Origin: JAABUE01 sp037440925
GTDB taxonomy: Bacteria; Chloroflexota; Anaerolineae; Anaerolineales; Villigracilaceae
Direction of reading: 5' to 3'
NCBI GenBank assembly: GCA_037440925.1
Contig: JBBITF010000003.1
Span: forward strand, 53,428 to 117,427
Length of the DNA: 64,000 nucleotides
Position numbers and translations under genes: made by a program. Below the pieces are notes generated by a model. That model had not been told where the DNA came from. It ran no database searches and saw only the letters and a program-made list of their open reading frames with translations. Positions 38,625-46,438 of this stretch are shown here, in pieces; positions within the stretch are counted from its first letter, which is position 1; every line of letters begins with the position of its first letter.

Positions 38625-39383
38625 ATGACCACTTTGACACATGAAGTCATCGAAGAACTGATCGAAGAGAATTGCTGCCACGAATGCGAAGGCGTAGGCA
38701 AGGATCACGTCTGCGTGCGCATCGAGGCGATTGCCGAATTGCCCTCGCGCTTTGGCGATTTTCATATTGTAGCCTTTTGGAACAACCGCGATGCCAAAGA
38801 ACATGTGGCTATCGTCAAGGGCGAGATCATCGGCGCCGAAGATGTGCCGGTGCGCCTGCACTCCGAGTGCTTGACCGGCGACGTGATCGGCTCGCTGCGC
38901 TGCGACTGCCGCGACCAACTCGAAGCCGCCCTGCGCATGATTGGGCAGATGGACAAGGGCATCCTGCTCTACCTGCGCCAGGAGGGGCGCGGCATCGGCC
39001 TCATCAATAAAATCCGCGCCTACAGCCTGCAAGACCAGGGGCTGGATACGGTGGAGGCCAACCTGGCGCTGGGCTTCCGCGACGACGAGCGCGATTATGC
39101 CGTGGCAGCCCACATGCTGATGTCGCTCAAGGTCAAGTCGGTGCGTTTGATCACCAACAACCCCAAGAAAATCGAGCAACTTACTCAGCACGGTATTCAT
39201 GTCACCGAACGCATCCCCCATGTCATGCAGCCTAACGAGTACAATCGCTTCTACCTGGAGACCAAGGCCGCCAAGTCGGGGCATTTCATTGACTTCAGCG
39301 GCAAACCGCGCCTGGTGGAGCAAATTGACCGCCCCATTTTGGAGGGCATGACCGAAGAACAGGTGAAGGCGCTTTACGATTGA
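38625..39383 (+). CDS. ribA: GTP cyclohydrolase II
   Basis: 252 residues. Opens GTP to the pyrimidine precursor of riboflavin, with zinc and magnesium. The zinc site CLTGDVIGSLRCDC (Cys-x10-Cys-x-Cys) is near residue 85, and YLRQEGRGIGLINK near 117 is the GTP-binding motif. The first 50 residues carry extra Cys (CCHECE, VCV), not seen in the minimal enzyme. AGGAG before the ATG at 38625 sets the start. No DHBP synthase (RibB) domain is fused. Confidence 0.93.
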   Translation: MTTLTHEVIEELIEENCCHECEGVGKDHVCVRIEAIAELPSRFGDFHIVAFWNNRDAKEHVAIVKGEIIGAEDVPVRLHSECLTGDVIGSLRCDCRDQLEAALRMIGQMDKGILLYLRQEGRGIGLINKIRAYSLQDQGLDTVEANLALGFRDDERDYAVAAHMLMSLKVKSVRLITNNPKKIEQLTQHGIHVTERIPHVMQPNEYNRFYLETKAAKSGHFIDFSGKPRLVEQIDRPILEGMTEEQVKALYD

Positions 39384-39420
39384 CCCCCCTGAGTCTCCAA
39401 ACAGGGAGGCTTTCTTTTTT
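39384..39420 (+). terminator. Terminator after ribA
   Basis: CCCCCCTG (39384-39391) pairs with CAGGGAGG (39402-39409) with one mismatch, followed by TTTCTTTTTT. It starts right at the ribA stop. Confidence 0.7.
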
Positions 39421-39428
39421 GATAGAAA

Positions 39429-40199
39429 ATGAGGGCGCTTGTTTTGTTTAATGGGCGCTCCATGCAAAAATCAGCCTTTTCCATGCAGGTCCTCGCTTTG
39501 ATGGTGACCTGGGCACTGACCATGATTGCCCAGCCTGTTTTGCTTTGGACGTGTGGCCAGGCGGCGCTGGCAATCGGCATGTCATGGGCGGTGGTCGTTC
39601 AGGCCGTCACCGTGCTGGTCATTCTGGCCCAAGCCTGGGGCTGGAAGCGCACGGCCTCGCTTTTGGCGCTGATGACGATGCTGGCGTACCTGGCTGAGTT
39701 TTTGGGCAGCCAGACGGGTTTCCCCTTTGGCAAATATCACTATACCGATGCTCTCCAACCGCAATGGGCAGGCGTGCCGCTGCTCATCCCGCTGGCCTGG
39801 TGGATGATGCTGCCGCCCAGTTGGGCCGTGGCGCGCCTCATCGTAGGCGAACGGGGCCGCCTTCCTGCTTTCGCCTTCGTTGCTGCGCTCGCCTTCACCG
39901 CCTGGGACTTGTTCCTCGACCCGCAGATGGTCGCCTGGGGTTTCTGGGAATGGGAAACGCCCGGCTCGTATTTCGGCATTCCGCTGGTCAACTACCTGGG
40001 CTGGCTGCTGGTTTCGGCGCTCATCACCGCCCTGGCGCGTCCGCGCGATTTGCCGCTGACGCCATTGGTTGCCGTGTATGCCATCACCTGGCTGTTGCAA
40101 ACCATCGGACAGGGGCTCTTTTGGTTCCAGCCGGGCCCGGCGGTTTGTGGCTTTCTCGGCATGGGCGGGATGTTGCTGTGGGCGCGGAGGAAAACATGA
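39429..40199 (+). CDS. cruF: Carotenoid biosynthesis membrane protein (CruF/DUF422)
   Basis: 256 residues, about seven TM helices. It has the DUF422 features YLAEFLGSQTGFPFGKYHYT near residue 78 (E..G...PFG.Y), AFTAWDLFLDPQMVAWGFW, and NYLGWL. CruF-type enzymes hydrate carotenoid ends (1',2'-hydratase). The next genes in the same overlap chain are plsY and a GT2 of CruC type, which suggests glycosylated carotenoid production. The start at 39429 is used; the in-frame ATG at 39462 is an alternative. Confidence 0.8.
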   Translation: MRALVLFNGRSMQKSAFSMQVLALMVTWALTMIAQPVLLWTCGQAALAIGMSWAVVVQAVTVLVILAQAWGWKRTASLLALMTMLAYLAEFLGSQTGFPFGKYHYTDALQPQWAGVPLLIPLAWWMMLPPSWAVARLIVGERGRLPAFAFVAALAFTAWDLFLDPQMVAWGFWEWETPGSYFGIPLVNYLGWLLVSALITALARPRDLPLTPLVAVYAITWLLQTIGQGLFWFQPGPAVCGFLGMGGMLLWARRKT

Positions 40200-40807
40200 C
40201 CTCTTCTCTCTTCTTTCCTCTTCTCTTCGCTCTCTTTGCCTTCTTGCTCGGCTCTCTGCCTTTTTCCGTCTGGCTCAGCCGCTGGCTGGCCGGCGCCGAC
40301 GTGCGCGCGGTGGGCGACGGCAACCCCGGCGCTACCAATGCTTTCAAGGCCGGCGGCTGGCGGGCGGGGCTGGCCTCCCTGCTGCTGGACGTAGCCAAAG
40401 CCGCATTTCCGGTGGGACTGGCCTGCCAGGTTCTCGGTCTGCGCGGCTGGGCGGCCTTCTTTGTGGCTGTTGCGCCTACGCTGGGTCATGCCTTCTCGCC
40501 GTTCCTGCGCTTGCAGGGCGGCAAAGCCCTTGCGACCATGCTCGGCGCCTGGATCGGCCTGACGCTTTACGAAGTGCCGTCCATCCTGCTCTTCTTCATC
40601 GTTTTCTGGTACCTCATCCAAACCCTGAGCGGCTGGGCCGCACTGCTCACCATCCTGTGCGCGTTGGGCTACCTGCTCGCCTTTCATCCCGACCCGCTCT
40701 TGCTGGGCGTAGCGCTCTTCCAGGCCGCCTTCATCGTTTACAAGCACCCCGATGACCTGCGCCAGCGTCCCCAACTTCGTCCCTGGCTGCGCCGATTCTT
40801 GGGCTAA
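40196..40807 (+). CDS. plsY: Glycerol-3-phosphate acyltransferase PlsY
   Basis: 203 residues, five TM helices. Acylates glycerol 3-phosphate with acyl-phosphate at the membrane. The three signature loops are GSLPFSVWLSRWLAGADVR (first), GDGNPGATNAFK near residue 42 (second), and GGKALATMLG near residue 110 (third). The ATG at 40196 overlaps the preceding stop (ATGA), and the stop overlaps the next start (TAATG), so it is translated in a coupled chain. Between two carotenoid-type genes it may be a simple operon passenger. Confidence 0.9.
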   Translation: MTSSLFFPLLFALFAFLLGSLPFSVWLSRWLAGADVRAVGDGNPGATNAFKAGGWRAGLASLLLDVAKAAFPVGLACQVLGLRGWAAFFVAVAPTLGHAFSPFLRLQGGKALATMLGAWIGLTLYEVPSILLFFIVFWYLIQTLSGWAALLTILCALGYLLAFHPDPLLLGVALFQAAFIVYKHPDDLRQRPQLRPWLRRFLG

Positions 40808-41904
40808 TGAATTTCCTGCTTTTCCTGGTCACACTTGCCTTGACGGGTATGGCGTTTATCGCCATTCTAAATGCGTTGACATACCCGCATCTTCGCCGCT
40901 CACAGGCAAAGGAAACGCCCTTCGTCTCGATTCTCATCCCGGCGCGCAACGAAGAGGCCAACATTGGGCGTACCGTGCGCTCGTTATTGGAACAGGACTA
41001 CCCGAACTTCGAGGTCATTGTGCTGGACGACGCTTCCAGCGATGGCACAGCCGCCGCCGTTCGCCGCGCCTCGAACTCGGACCCGCGCCTGCTCCTGCTG
41101 CCCGGCCGCTCCCTGCCCGAAGGCTGGCTCGGCAAAACCTGGGCCTGCCAGCAACTCTCCCAGCAGGCCAGGGGCGACTTGCTGCTCTTCAGCGACGCCG
41201 ATGTGCGCTGGCAGCCGGGCGCACTGAACGCCGTCGTGCGCCAGTTCCAGCAAAGCCGCGCGCATTTGCTGGCTGTCTTCCCCACACAGGAGACCGTCAC
41301 CTGGGGCGAACGCCTGGTCATCCCTCTGATGGGCATGGCCATCCTCGGCTACCTGCCCATCCTGGCCGTTCACTACATTCCATGGGCCTCCTTCGCCGCC
41401 GCCAATGGTCAATGCCTGCTGTTCGAGCGCGCCGCTTACGTAAGAATCGGCGGGCATCAGGCCGTCAAAACCTCGCTCATTGAAGACGTCAGCCTGGCGC
41501 GTCTGGTAAAACGGAATGGCCTGCGCCTGCGGTTGGTTGACGGCGCCGGGCTGGTATCCAACCGCATGTACGGGAACTGGCCCGAGGTCCGCGATGGATT
41601 CGCCAAGAACATCCTCGCGGGTCATGGCAACCTGTTCTTCTTGTTCCTTTCCACCCTCTTTCACTGGATGGTCTTCGTCCTGCCTTGGGTCTGGTTGTTT
41701 GTGAACTGGCGCATTGCCTTGCCGCTCATCCTGTCAGGCGTTGGCGTCCGCGCCCTGTCTGCTGCTCTTACTCGTCAGCGCCTGGCCGACAGTCTGCTCA
41801 TGCCGCTTTCAGTGGCGCTGATGACCATCATCGCCCTGCGCGCCGCCGTCTGGCAAATACGCTTTGGTGGCCCGCTGTGGCGCGGACGAGCCATCCAACA
41901 ATAA
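40807..41904 (+). CDS. GT2 glycosyltransferase, CruC-like
   Basis: 365 residues. The N-terminal TM helix (about 2-22) precedes the GT2 core: ILIPARNEEANI (about 41-52), LDDASSDGT, the DXD motif SDADVRW near residue 132, then IEDVSLARLVK near 220. Three to four C-terminal TM helices anchor it. The arrangement resembles carotenoid O-glycosyltransferases (CruC) that follow CruF, but a lipid-sugar transferase is equally possible. The start is tied to the plsY stop. Confidence 0.8.
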   Translation: MNFLLFLVTLALTGMAFIAILNALTYPHLRRSQAKETPFVSILIPARNEEANIGRTVRSLLEQDYPNFEVIVLDDASSDGTAAAVRRASNSDPRLLLLPGRSLPEGWLGKTWACQQLSQQARGDLLLFSDADVRWQPGALNAVVRQFQQSRAHLLAVFPTQETVTWGERLVIPLMGMAILGYLPILAVHYIPWASFAAANGQCLLFERAAYVRIGGHQAVKTSLIEDVSLARLVKRNGLRLRLVDGAGLVSNRMYGNWPEVRDGFAKNILAGHGNLFFLFLSTLFHWMVFVLPWVWLFVNWRIALPLILSGVGVRALSAALTRQRLADSLLMPLSVALMTIIALRAAVWQIRFGGPLWRGRAIQQ

Positions 41905-41917
41905 AAGGAGTACACTC

Positions 41918-42589
41918 ATGTTTACCCATCGCGTTATCGTCATCAGCGGCACTACCGGCGCAACCGGCCGGCAAGCCGCCCGGGCCTTTGCCGAACGCGG
42001 CGCGTCGCTGGCGCTTTTCAGCCGAGATCAAGGTAAGTTGGACGCTCTGGCGCGTGACCTGTCCCTGCCGCCGGAACGCATCCTGACCCGCGCTGTGGAC
42101 CTGCTCGACGAGTCCGCGCTTCGTGCTTCAGCCGAGGCGTTGACCGCTAAATTTGGCCGCGTCTCGGCCCTGATTCACCTGGTCGGCGGCTGGACCGGCG
42201 GCACAACCCTGGCCGAATCCAGCCCAGACGACTTGAAATTCATGCTCGATCAGCACGCCTGGAGCACCTATCACCTGGCGCGTGCCTTTGTGCCGTCTAT
42301 GCAAGCGCAGGCTTGGGGGCGCGTGATCGTGGTTTCTTCCCCGTTTGCGACCGCGCCTGCCGCCAAGTTGGGTCCCTACGCTGCCGGCAAAGCCGCGCAA
42401 GAGGCGCTGGTGCTGACGCTGGCAGACGAATTCAAAGGCACCAACCTGACCGCCAACATCATCCAGGTCAAATCCATAGATGCGCAAAGCCAGGGCAAAG
42501 GGACATCCCCTGCGGAAATCGTCTCGGCTATGCTCTACCTGTGTTCGGACGAAGCCGGGAAAATCAACGGAGCGCGGATTCCCATGTAN
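41918..42589 (+). CDS. Short-chain dehydrogenase/reductase, 3' end at assembly gap
   Basis: 223 residues. Nucleotide motif GTTGATGRQAA near residue 10 (TGxxxGxG-like), a HLVGG segment in the NAG position, SSPFATA, and YAAGKAAQ, the YxxxK active site, near residue 153. The frame ends ATG-TA right at the gap; the second A is the first N. The 55-bp flanks are duplicated across the gap, so joining them completes TAA. The function beyond SDR is unknown. AAAAGGAG precedes the ATG. Confidence 0.82.
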
Positions 42590-42743
42590 NNNNNNNNNNN
42601 NNNNNNNNNNNNNNNNNNNNNNNNNNNNNNNNNNNNNNNNNNNNNNNNNNNNNNNNNNNNNNNNNNNNNNNNNNNNNNNNNNNNNNNNTCTACCTGTGTT
42701 CGGACGAAGCCGGGAAAATCAACGGAGCGCGGATTCCCATGTA
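42534..42743. other. Artificial assembly gap with 55-bp duplicated flanks
   Basis: Bases 42534-42588 and 42689-42743 are identical over 55 bases and surround exactly 100 N. The second gap at 60950 has the same structure. The bases inside the gap most likely do not exist. Confidence 0.9.
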
Positions 42744-42747
42744 AAAT
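42742..42747 (+). promoter_or_regulatory. -10 box of a probably leaderless NUDIX transcript
   Basis: TAAAAT ends 6 nt before the ATG at 42754 and includes the SDR stop. No ribosome site is visible. The -35 region is not clear. Confidence 0.35.
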
Positions 42748-42753
42748 AGTTGC

Positions 42754-43170
42754 ATGAGCGAACAAAAATTTCCCGAACCCACCGTCGGCGTTTTCATCTT
42801 TGATCCGCAGGGCAAATTGCTCCTGCTAGAATCGCACAAATGGCCGGGCAAATACGTCGTGCCGGGCGGGCATGTGGAGTTGGGAGAGCGCATAGAAGAA
42901 GCCGCCATCCGTGAAGCCAAAGAGGAGACCGGGCTGGACGTGTACGATCTGGAGTTCATTCACTTCCAGCAATTCATCTACGACCCGGCCTTCTGGAAAC
43001 GGCGGCATTTCATCTTTTTCGACTTCGCCGCCAAGACGGACAGCAGCCAGGTTACATTGAACGACGAGGCGCAGGCATATCACTGGATGAAGCCGTCTGA
43101 ATCTTTGCAATTGCCCCTGGACGCCTACACGCGCGCCTCGCTCGAAATCTGGCTGAAGCGCAAGAAGTAA
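42754..43170 (+). CDS. NUDIX hydrolase
   Basis: 138 residues. The Nudix box reads GGHVELGERIEEAAIREAKE (about 38-57) followed by ETGL, matching GX5EX7REUXEEXGU exactly. Metal-dependent cleavage of a nucleoside-diphosphate-type bond is expected; VPGGHVELGE with SHKWPGKYV resembles sanitising or GDP-mannose-like members, but the substrate cannot be told. The next gene is convergent. Confidence 0.9.
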   Translation: MSEQKFPEPTVGVFIFDPQGKLLLLESHKWPGKYVVPGGHVELGERIEEAAIREAKEETGLDVYDLEFIHFQQFIYDPAFWKRRHFIFFDFAAKTDSSQVTLNDEAQAYHWMKPSESLQLPLDAYTRASLEIWLKRKK

Positions 43171-43238
43171 GACAACTTGAAAAGCCCCAGTCGTTGACCG
43201 TCTCGGGCGGCGCGTGAAAGGAAGAGACAAGCGCGCGG

Positions 43239-44447
43239 CTAGATGATCCCCAGTTTCTTCCCTGCCCTGCCGATGACCTCCATCGCTCTTTCGATTTCGC
43301 TGGCCTCATGCCCGGCAGTGACCGTAGCCCGCAGGCGCGCCAGCCCCTCTGGAACGGCCGGAGAAACGACCGGCAACACGAACACATCGTTGCGCTGAGC
43401 CTCGCGCGTCATGGCAAAGGCTTTCTCGTCTTCACCGCAAAGGATGGGAACAATGGCGGTCTCGGTCAACATGGTGTCGAAGCCCATACTCTTCAACCCG
43501 CCAATGAATTGTCTGGTGTTCTCGTTCAATTTTTCGATGCGCCAGGGTTCGTCCAGAATCACCTTGAAGGCTTCGTTGGCCGCGGCTGCCTGGGCAGGAG
43601 GCAACGCCGCGGAAAAAATGTAGGCGCGGCTGGCATGGCGCAGGTAGGTGATGATTTCTTTTTTTGCAGCGACATAGCCGCCTACCGAAGGAATGGTCTT
43701 GCTCAAGGTGCCCATTTTGATATCTATGACATCGCCCAAGCCAAAATGCTCTTCGATGCCGCGCCCGGTCTTGCCAAGCACGCCCACCGAGTGAGCCTCA
43801 TCTATCATCAACCAGGCATTGTATTTCTTGCACAGTTCGACCATTTGGGGCAGAGCGATGATGTCTCCGTCCATGCTAAAGACTGCATCGGCAATGACCA
43901 GTTTGGCCACATCGGGCGGCGCGTTTTTGAGTAAAGTTTCGAGATGCCCCAGGTCGTTGTGTTTGAAACGGCGGAACTCTGCGCCCGACATCAGGCAGCC
44001 ATCTACAATAGAGGCATGATTGAGTTTGTCCGAAAAAACGTAATCGCCACGTCCCATCAAAGTAGAGACGACGCTAAGGTTGGTAGCGTAGCCCGATGAA
44101 TAGGTGATAGCGGCCTCAGCATGTTTGAAATGGGCGATTGTCTCTTCGAGCTCAGCGTGGACGGTCAATGTGCCTGCAAGCGTGCGGACGCCGTGCGTCC
44201 CGGTCCCAAACTTGTCTATTGCCGCTTTGGCGGCTGCGTTGATGCGAGGATGATTGACCAGCCCCAGGTAACTATAAGAGGCGTACATGCCCATTTCACG
44301 TCCATGCACGCGTACTTTCATACCCGGTAGGATTTCTTGCACCGGCTGGTTGTAGAAATAGAGGTCATTGGCCTGGAGCGTCGAAACGCGTTCGGCAAAA
44401 GCCTGAATGCGGCGCTTAACAGCGTCATCGGTTGTTTTTAAATCCAT
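43239..44447 (-). CDS. Alpha-oxoamine synthase (Kbl/BioF family)
   Basis: 402 residues, PLP enzyme that condenses an amino acid with an acyl-CoA. YSSGYATNLSVV (about 112), DKLNHASIVDG (about 140), DEAHSVGVLG with the PLP Asp and His (about 212), and the Schiff-base Lys in GTLSKTIPSVGGY (about 246) are intact. It could be 2-amino-3-ketobutyrate ligase, 8-amino-7-oxononanoate synthase or a serine palmitoyltransferase-like enzyme. No bio, tdh or sphingolipid neighbour settles it. AGGAGG sits before the ATG at 44447. Confidence 0.85.
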   Translation of the reverse strand: MDLKTTDDAVKRRIQAFAERVSTLQANDLYFYNQPVQEILPGMKVRVHGREMGMYASYSYLGLVNHPRINAAAKAAIDKFGTGTHGVRTLAGTLTVHAELEETIAHFKHAEAAITYSSGYATNLSVVSTLMGRGDYVFSDKLNHASIVDGCLMSGAEFRRFKHNDLGHLETLLKNAPPDVAKLVIADAVFSMDGDIIALPQMVELCKKYNAWLMIDEAHSVGVLGKTGRGIEEHFGLGDVIDIKMGTLSKTIPSVGGYVAAKKEIITYLRHASRAYIFSAALPPAQAAAANEAFKVILDEPWRIEKLNENTRQFIGGLKSMGFDTMLTETAIVPILCGEDEKAFAMTREAQRNDVFVLPVVSPAVPEGLARLRATVTAGHEASEIERAMEVIGRAGKKLGII

Positions 44448-44479
44448 AGCAAAACGTCCTCCTGGGTTTGAATTCTCCA

Positions 44480-44508
44480 AGTATAGGACAGGCAGGGGGT
44501 TCTGTCTA
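44480..44508 (-). promoter_or_regulatory. Promoter of the alpha-oxoamine synthase gene
   Basis: On the minus strand TAGACA (44508-44503), a 17-bp spacer, TATACT (44485-44480). It sits back to back with the T-box promoter at 44523. Confidence 0.7.
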
Positions 44509-44522
44509 GTGAAAATTAAGAC

Positions 44523-44550
44523 TTGACACAATCGCTTTTCTGAATATAAT
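44523..44550 (+). promoter_or_regulatory. Promoter of the tryptophan T-box operon
   Basis: TTGACA (44523-44528), a 16-bp spacer, TATAAT (44545-44550); both boxes are perfect. The expected RNA start is near 44557, just before stem I of the T-box. Confidence 0.8.
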
Positions 44551-44556
44551 CACCGC

Positions 44557-44921
44557 AATTACCTCAAAGGCTGTGACGAGGACGAGTACGCGCTGAACGA
44601 CGGTACAGAGAGCAGGCAATGGGTGAAAGCCCTGCCCGAGACGACAGCGCCGAATGGACCTCTGAGCCGCAGGGCGAAAGTGTGCAATGAGTAGCCCGAG
44701 CCGGAAGTCGCCGCCGTTATCTGGGCGAGGTCACTCGGTTTGTTTGGAATGATAGCAAGATTTTTCAACCCACAAACCCGCTGACCAATTGAGTGAGGCT
44801 GGCTTTCTCTTCCCTGATGCTTCATCAGGGAATTTTTTTATCAGGCCAGGGCCGGCCTAAGTTGGGTGGCACCACGGATGCAGCAGCGTTCGTCCCATGT
44901 TGGGATGGGCGCTGTTTTTTT
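44557..44921 (+). ncRNA. Tryptophan-specific T-box riboswitch
   Basis: Leader RNA that senses uncharged tRNA-Trp. Stem I has AGAGAG and GGTGAAAGCC; the specifier loop holds GAATGGACC with TGG (Trp) at 44655-44657. The T-box itself is AAGTTGGGTGGCACCACGG (44859-44877), with TGGCACC pairing to the tRNA end. The terminator is a G-U-rich stem from 44884 to 44914 followed by T7. A separate perfect hairpin TTCCCTGATG-CTT-CATCAGGGAA with a T7 tail (about 44811-44840) takes the stem III position. The downstream genes trpS and trpB2 agree with the Trp specifier. Confidence 0.9.
44884..44921 (+). terminator. T-box terminator
   Basis: CAGCGTTCGTCCCA pairs with TGGGATGGGCGCTG (three G-U pairs), followed by TTTTTTT. 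It competes with the antiterminator formed by the T-box sequence. Confidence 0.85.
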
Positions 44922-45067
44922 GTCGCCGCGGCGCTCGCCCAGGCGGCTCAAGCCAGCGTTCTGCCTGTATTTTTGAGATTTGGCAATACCCATTTCGGGC
45001 ACTTTGCTTCGTCAGCAAAATCATGCGATTTCCAATGAACCTTTTTTGTACCAGAAGGAGCGAAAAA

Positions 45068-45265
45068 ATGAACACACACTTTGAAGCAACCATATCTATC
45101 GAGACTGCAAGCAGCGAGGCGGAGGGGATTGTCCCTTTGCAAGAGCGCTCGTGCGTGCAGGTTGCCGACTCCGTCGAGGAAATGGCAGAGGTTATTTTGG
45201 CGGCGAGCAGGTTGGAGGTCCAGCAAGAAGCGGAGCGCGCCTGTATGTCGCTGTTCATACCGTGA
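45068..45265 (+). CDS. Small protein between the T-box and trpS
   Basis: 65 residues, starting at an ATG with AGGAG 8 nt upstream, ending 11 bp before trpS. Acidic N-terminal half (ETASSEAEG), then a likely amphipathic helix (SVEEMAEVILAASRLEVQQE). It has no Trp codons, so it is not a classic leader peptide. Not recognised. Its good ribosome site and place in the T-box operon suggest a real, tryptophan-regulated gene, but codon-level support is limited. Confidence 0.5.
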   Translation: MNTHFEATISIETASSEAEGIVPLQERSCVQVADSVEEMAEVILAASRLEVQQEAERACMSLFIP

Positions 45266-45276
45266 GGGAGAGTGGA

Positions 45277-46317
45277 ATGTCCAGGCAACGTATCCTCACC
45301 GGGCATCGTCCTACCGGCCCGCGCCATCTCGGTCATTTGGTTGGGACGTTGGAAAATTGGACGCGCTTGCAGGATTCGCACGAGTGCTTTTTCCTGGTGG
45401 CCGACTTGCACGTCTTGACCACCAACTTTGCGCATCCCGAACGGGTGCAGGAAAATATTTTGAATATGCTGGCCGACTGGCTGGCAGCAGGCATTGACCC
45501 GCAGCGCGCGACTATTGTGCTGCAATCTATCATCCCAGAACACGCGCAACTGGCGCTGCTGCTGGGCATGTTGACGTCCGTCGCGCGCCTGGAACGGATG
45601 CCGACCTATAAGGAACAGATCAAGGAACTGGATTTGCAGCCTTCGCTGGGGCTGCTGACCTACCCGGTGTTACAGGCGGCCGACATCTTGCTTTATAAAG
45701 CCAATCTGGTGCCGGTGGGCGAAGACCAACTGCCGCACATCGAACTGACGCGCAAGACGGCGCGGCGGTTTAACCAAGCCTACGGCCAGACCTTCCCGGA
45801 ACCAAAGGCGCTGCTTTCCAAAGCGGCACGTCTGCTGGGGCTGGACAACCGCACCATGCACACGTCCTATAACAACGCCATTTACCTGAATGATAGCCCG
45901 CAAGAGACAACGCGCAAGGTGATGACGATGTACACCGACCCGGCGCGCATCCACGCTACCGACCGCGGGCATGTGGACGGCAACCCGGTCTTCGCTTACC
46001 ACGAGATTTTCAACCCCGATCCGGAAGAAGTGGAGGATTTGAAGAGCCGTTACCGCGCCGGTAAAGTAGGCGATGTTGAGGTGAAAAAACGCCTGGCAGA
46101 AGTGCTGAACGCCTACCTGGCGCCGTTGCGCGAGCGGCGGGCTGAGTTGATTGCCCGGCCTAAAAAGTTGATGGAAGTCTTGTTCAGCGGCACAGTAAAG
46201 GCTAAGTTTATCGCTCAGCAAACGCTGGAGGAAGTGTACGCCCGCATGGGCTTGCTGCACAGCCAATCTTTCAGCGAGAAGGTGCTGGCAAACAATATCA
46301 GCGGTATTTTTTGTTGA
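45277..46317 (+). CDS. trpS: Tryptophanyl-tRNA synthetase with altered KMSKS motif
   Basis: 346 residues, class I synthetase. The HIGH-type motif is PTGPRHLGHL (about 12-21). The segment LYKANLVPVGEDQLPHIELTR near residue 140 (in part) is diagnostic. The second signature, normally KMSKSYNN, reads TMHTSYNN near residue 196, so both lysines are absent. Everything around it (IYLNDSP, MYTDPARI) is normal. The gene follows a Trp T-box, which confirms specificity. The start ATG at 45277 lies after GGGAGAGTGG; the frame is open upstream but overlaps the small ORF. Confidence 0.92.
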   Translation: MSRQRILTGHRPTGPRHLGHLVGTLENWTRLQDSHECFFLVADLHVLTTNFAHPERVQENILNMLADWLAAGIDPQRATIVLQSIIPEHAQLALLLGMLTSVARLERMPTYKEQIKELDLQPSLGLLTYPVLQAADILLYKANLVPVGEDQLPHIELTRKTARRFNQAYGQTFPEPKALLSKAARLLGLDNRTMHTSYNNAIYLNDSPQETTRKVMTMYTDPARIHATDRGHVDGNPVFAYHEIFNPDPEEVEDLKSRYRAGKVGDVEVKKRLAEVLNAYLAPLRERRAELIARPKKLMEVLFSGTVKAKFIAQQTLEEVYARMGLLHSQSFSEKVLANNISGIFC

Positions 46318-46370
46318 GGAGGCAGAAGATGACCTTATACATCCTGTTTTATCCGCCTTGAGGGGGAGGA

Positions 46371-46412
46371 CGTAATGCGTAATGCGTAATGCGTGATTCG
46401 TAAATCGCAAAT
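46371..46412. repeat. Heptamer tandem repeat spacer (GCGTAAT)
   Basis: CGTAATGCGTAATGCGTAAT, then decayed copies (GCGTGATTCGTAAATCGCAA). It lies between trpS and trpB2, with its own words, unlike the GTGTACC spacers. Confidence 0.7.
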
Positions 46413-46438
46413 CTAAAATCATCAAAAAGGAGTTTTCC

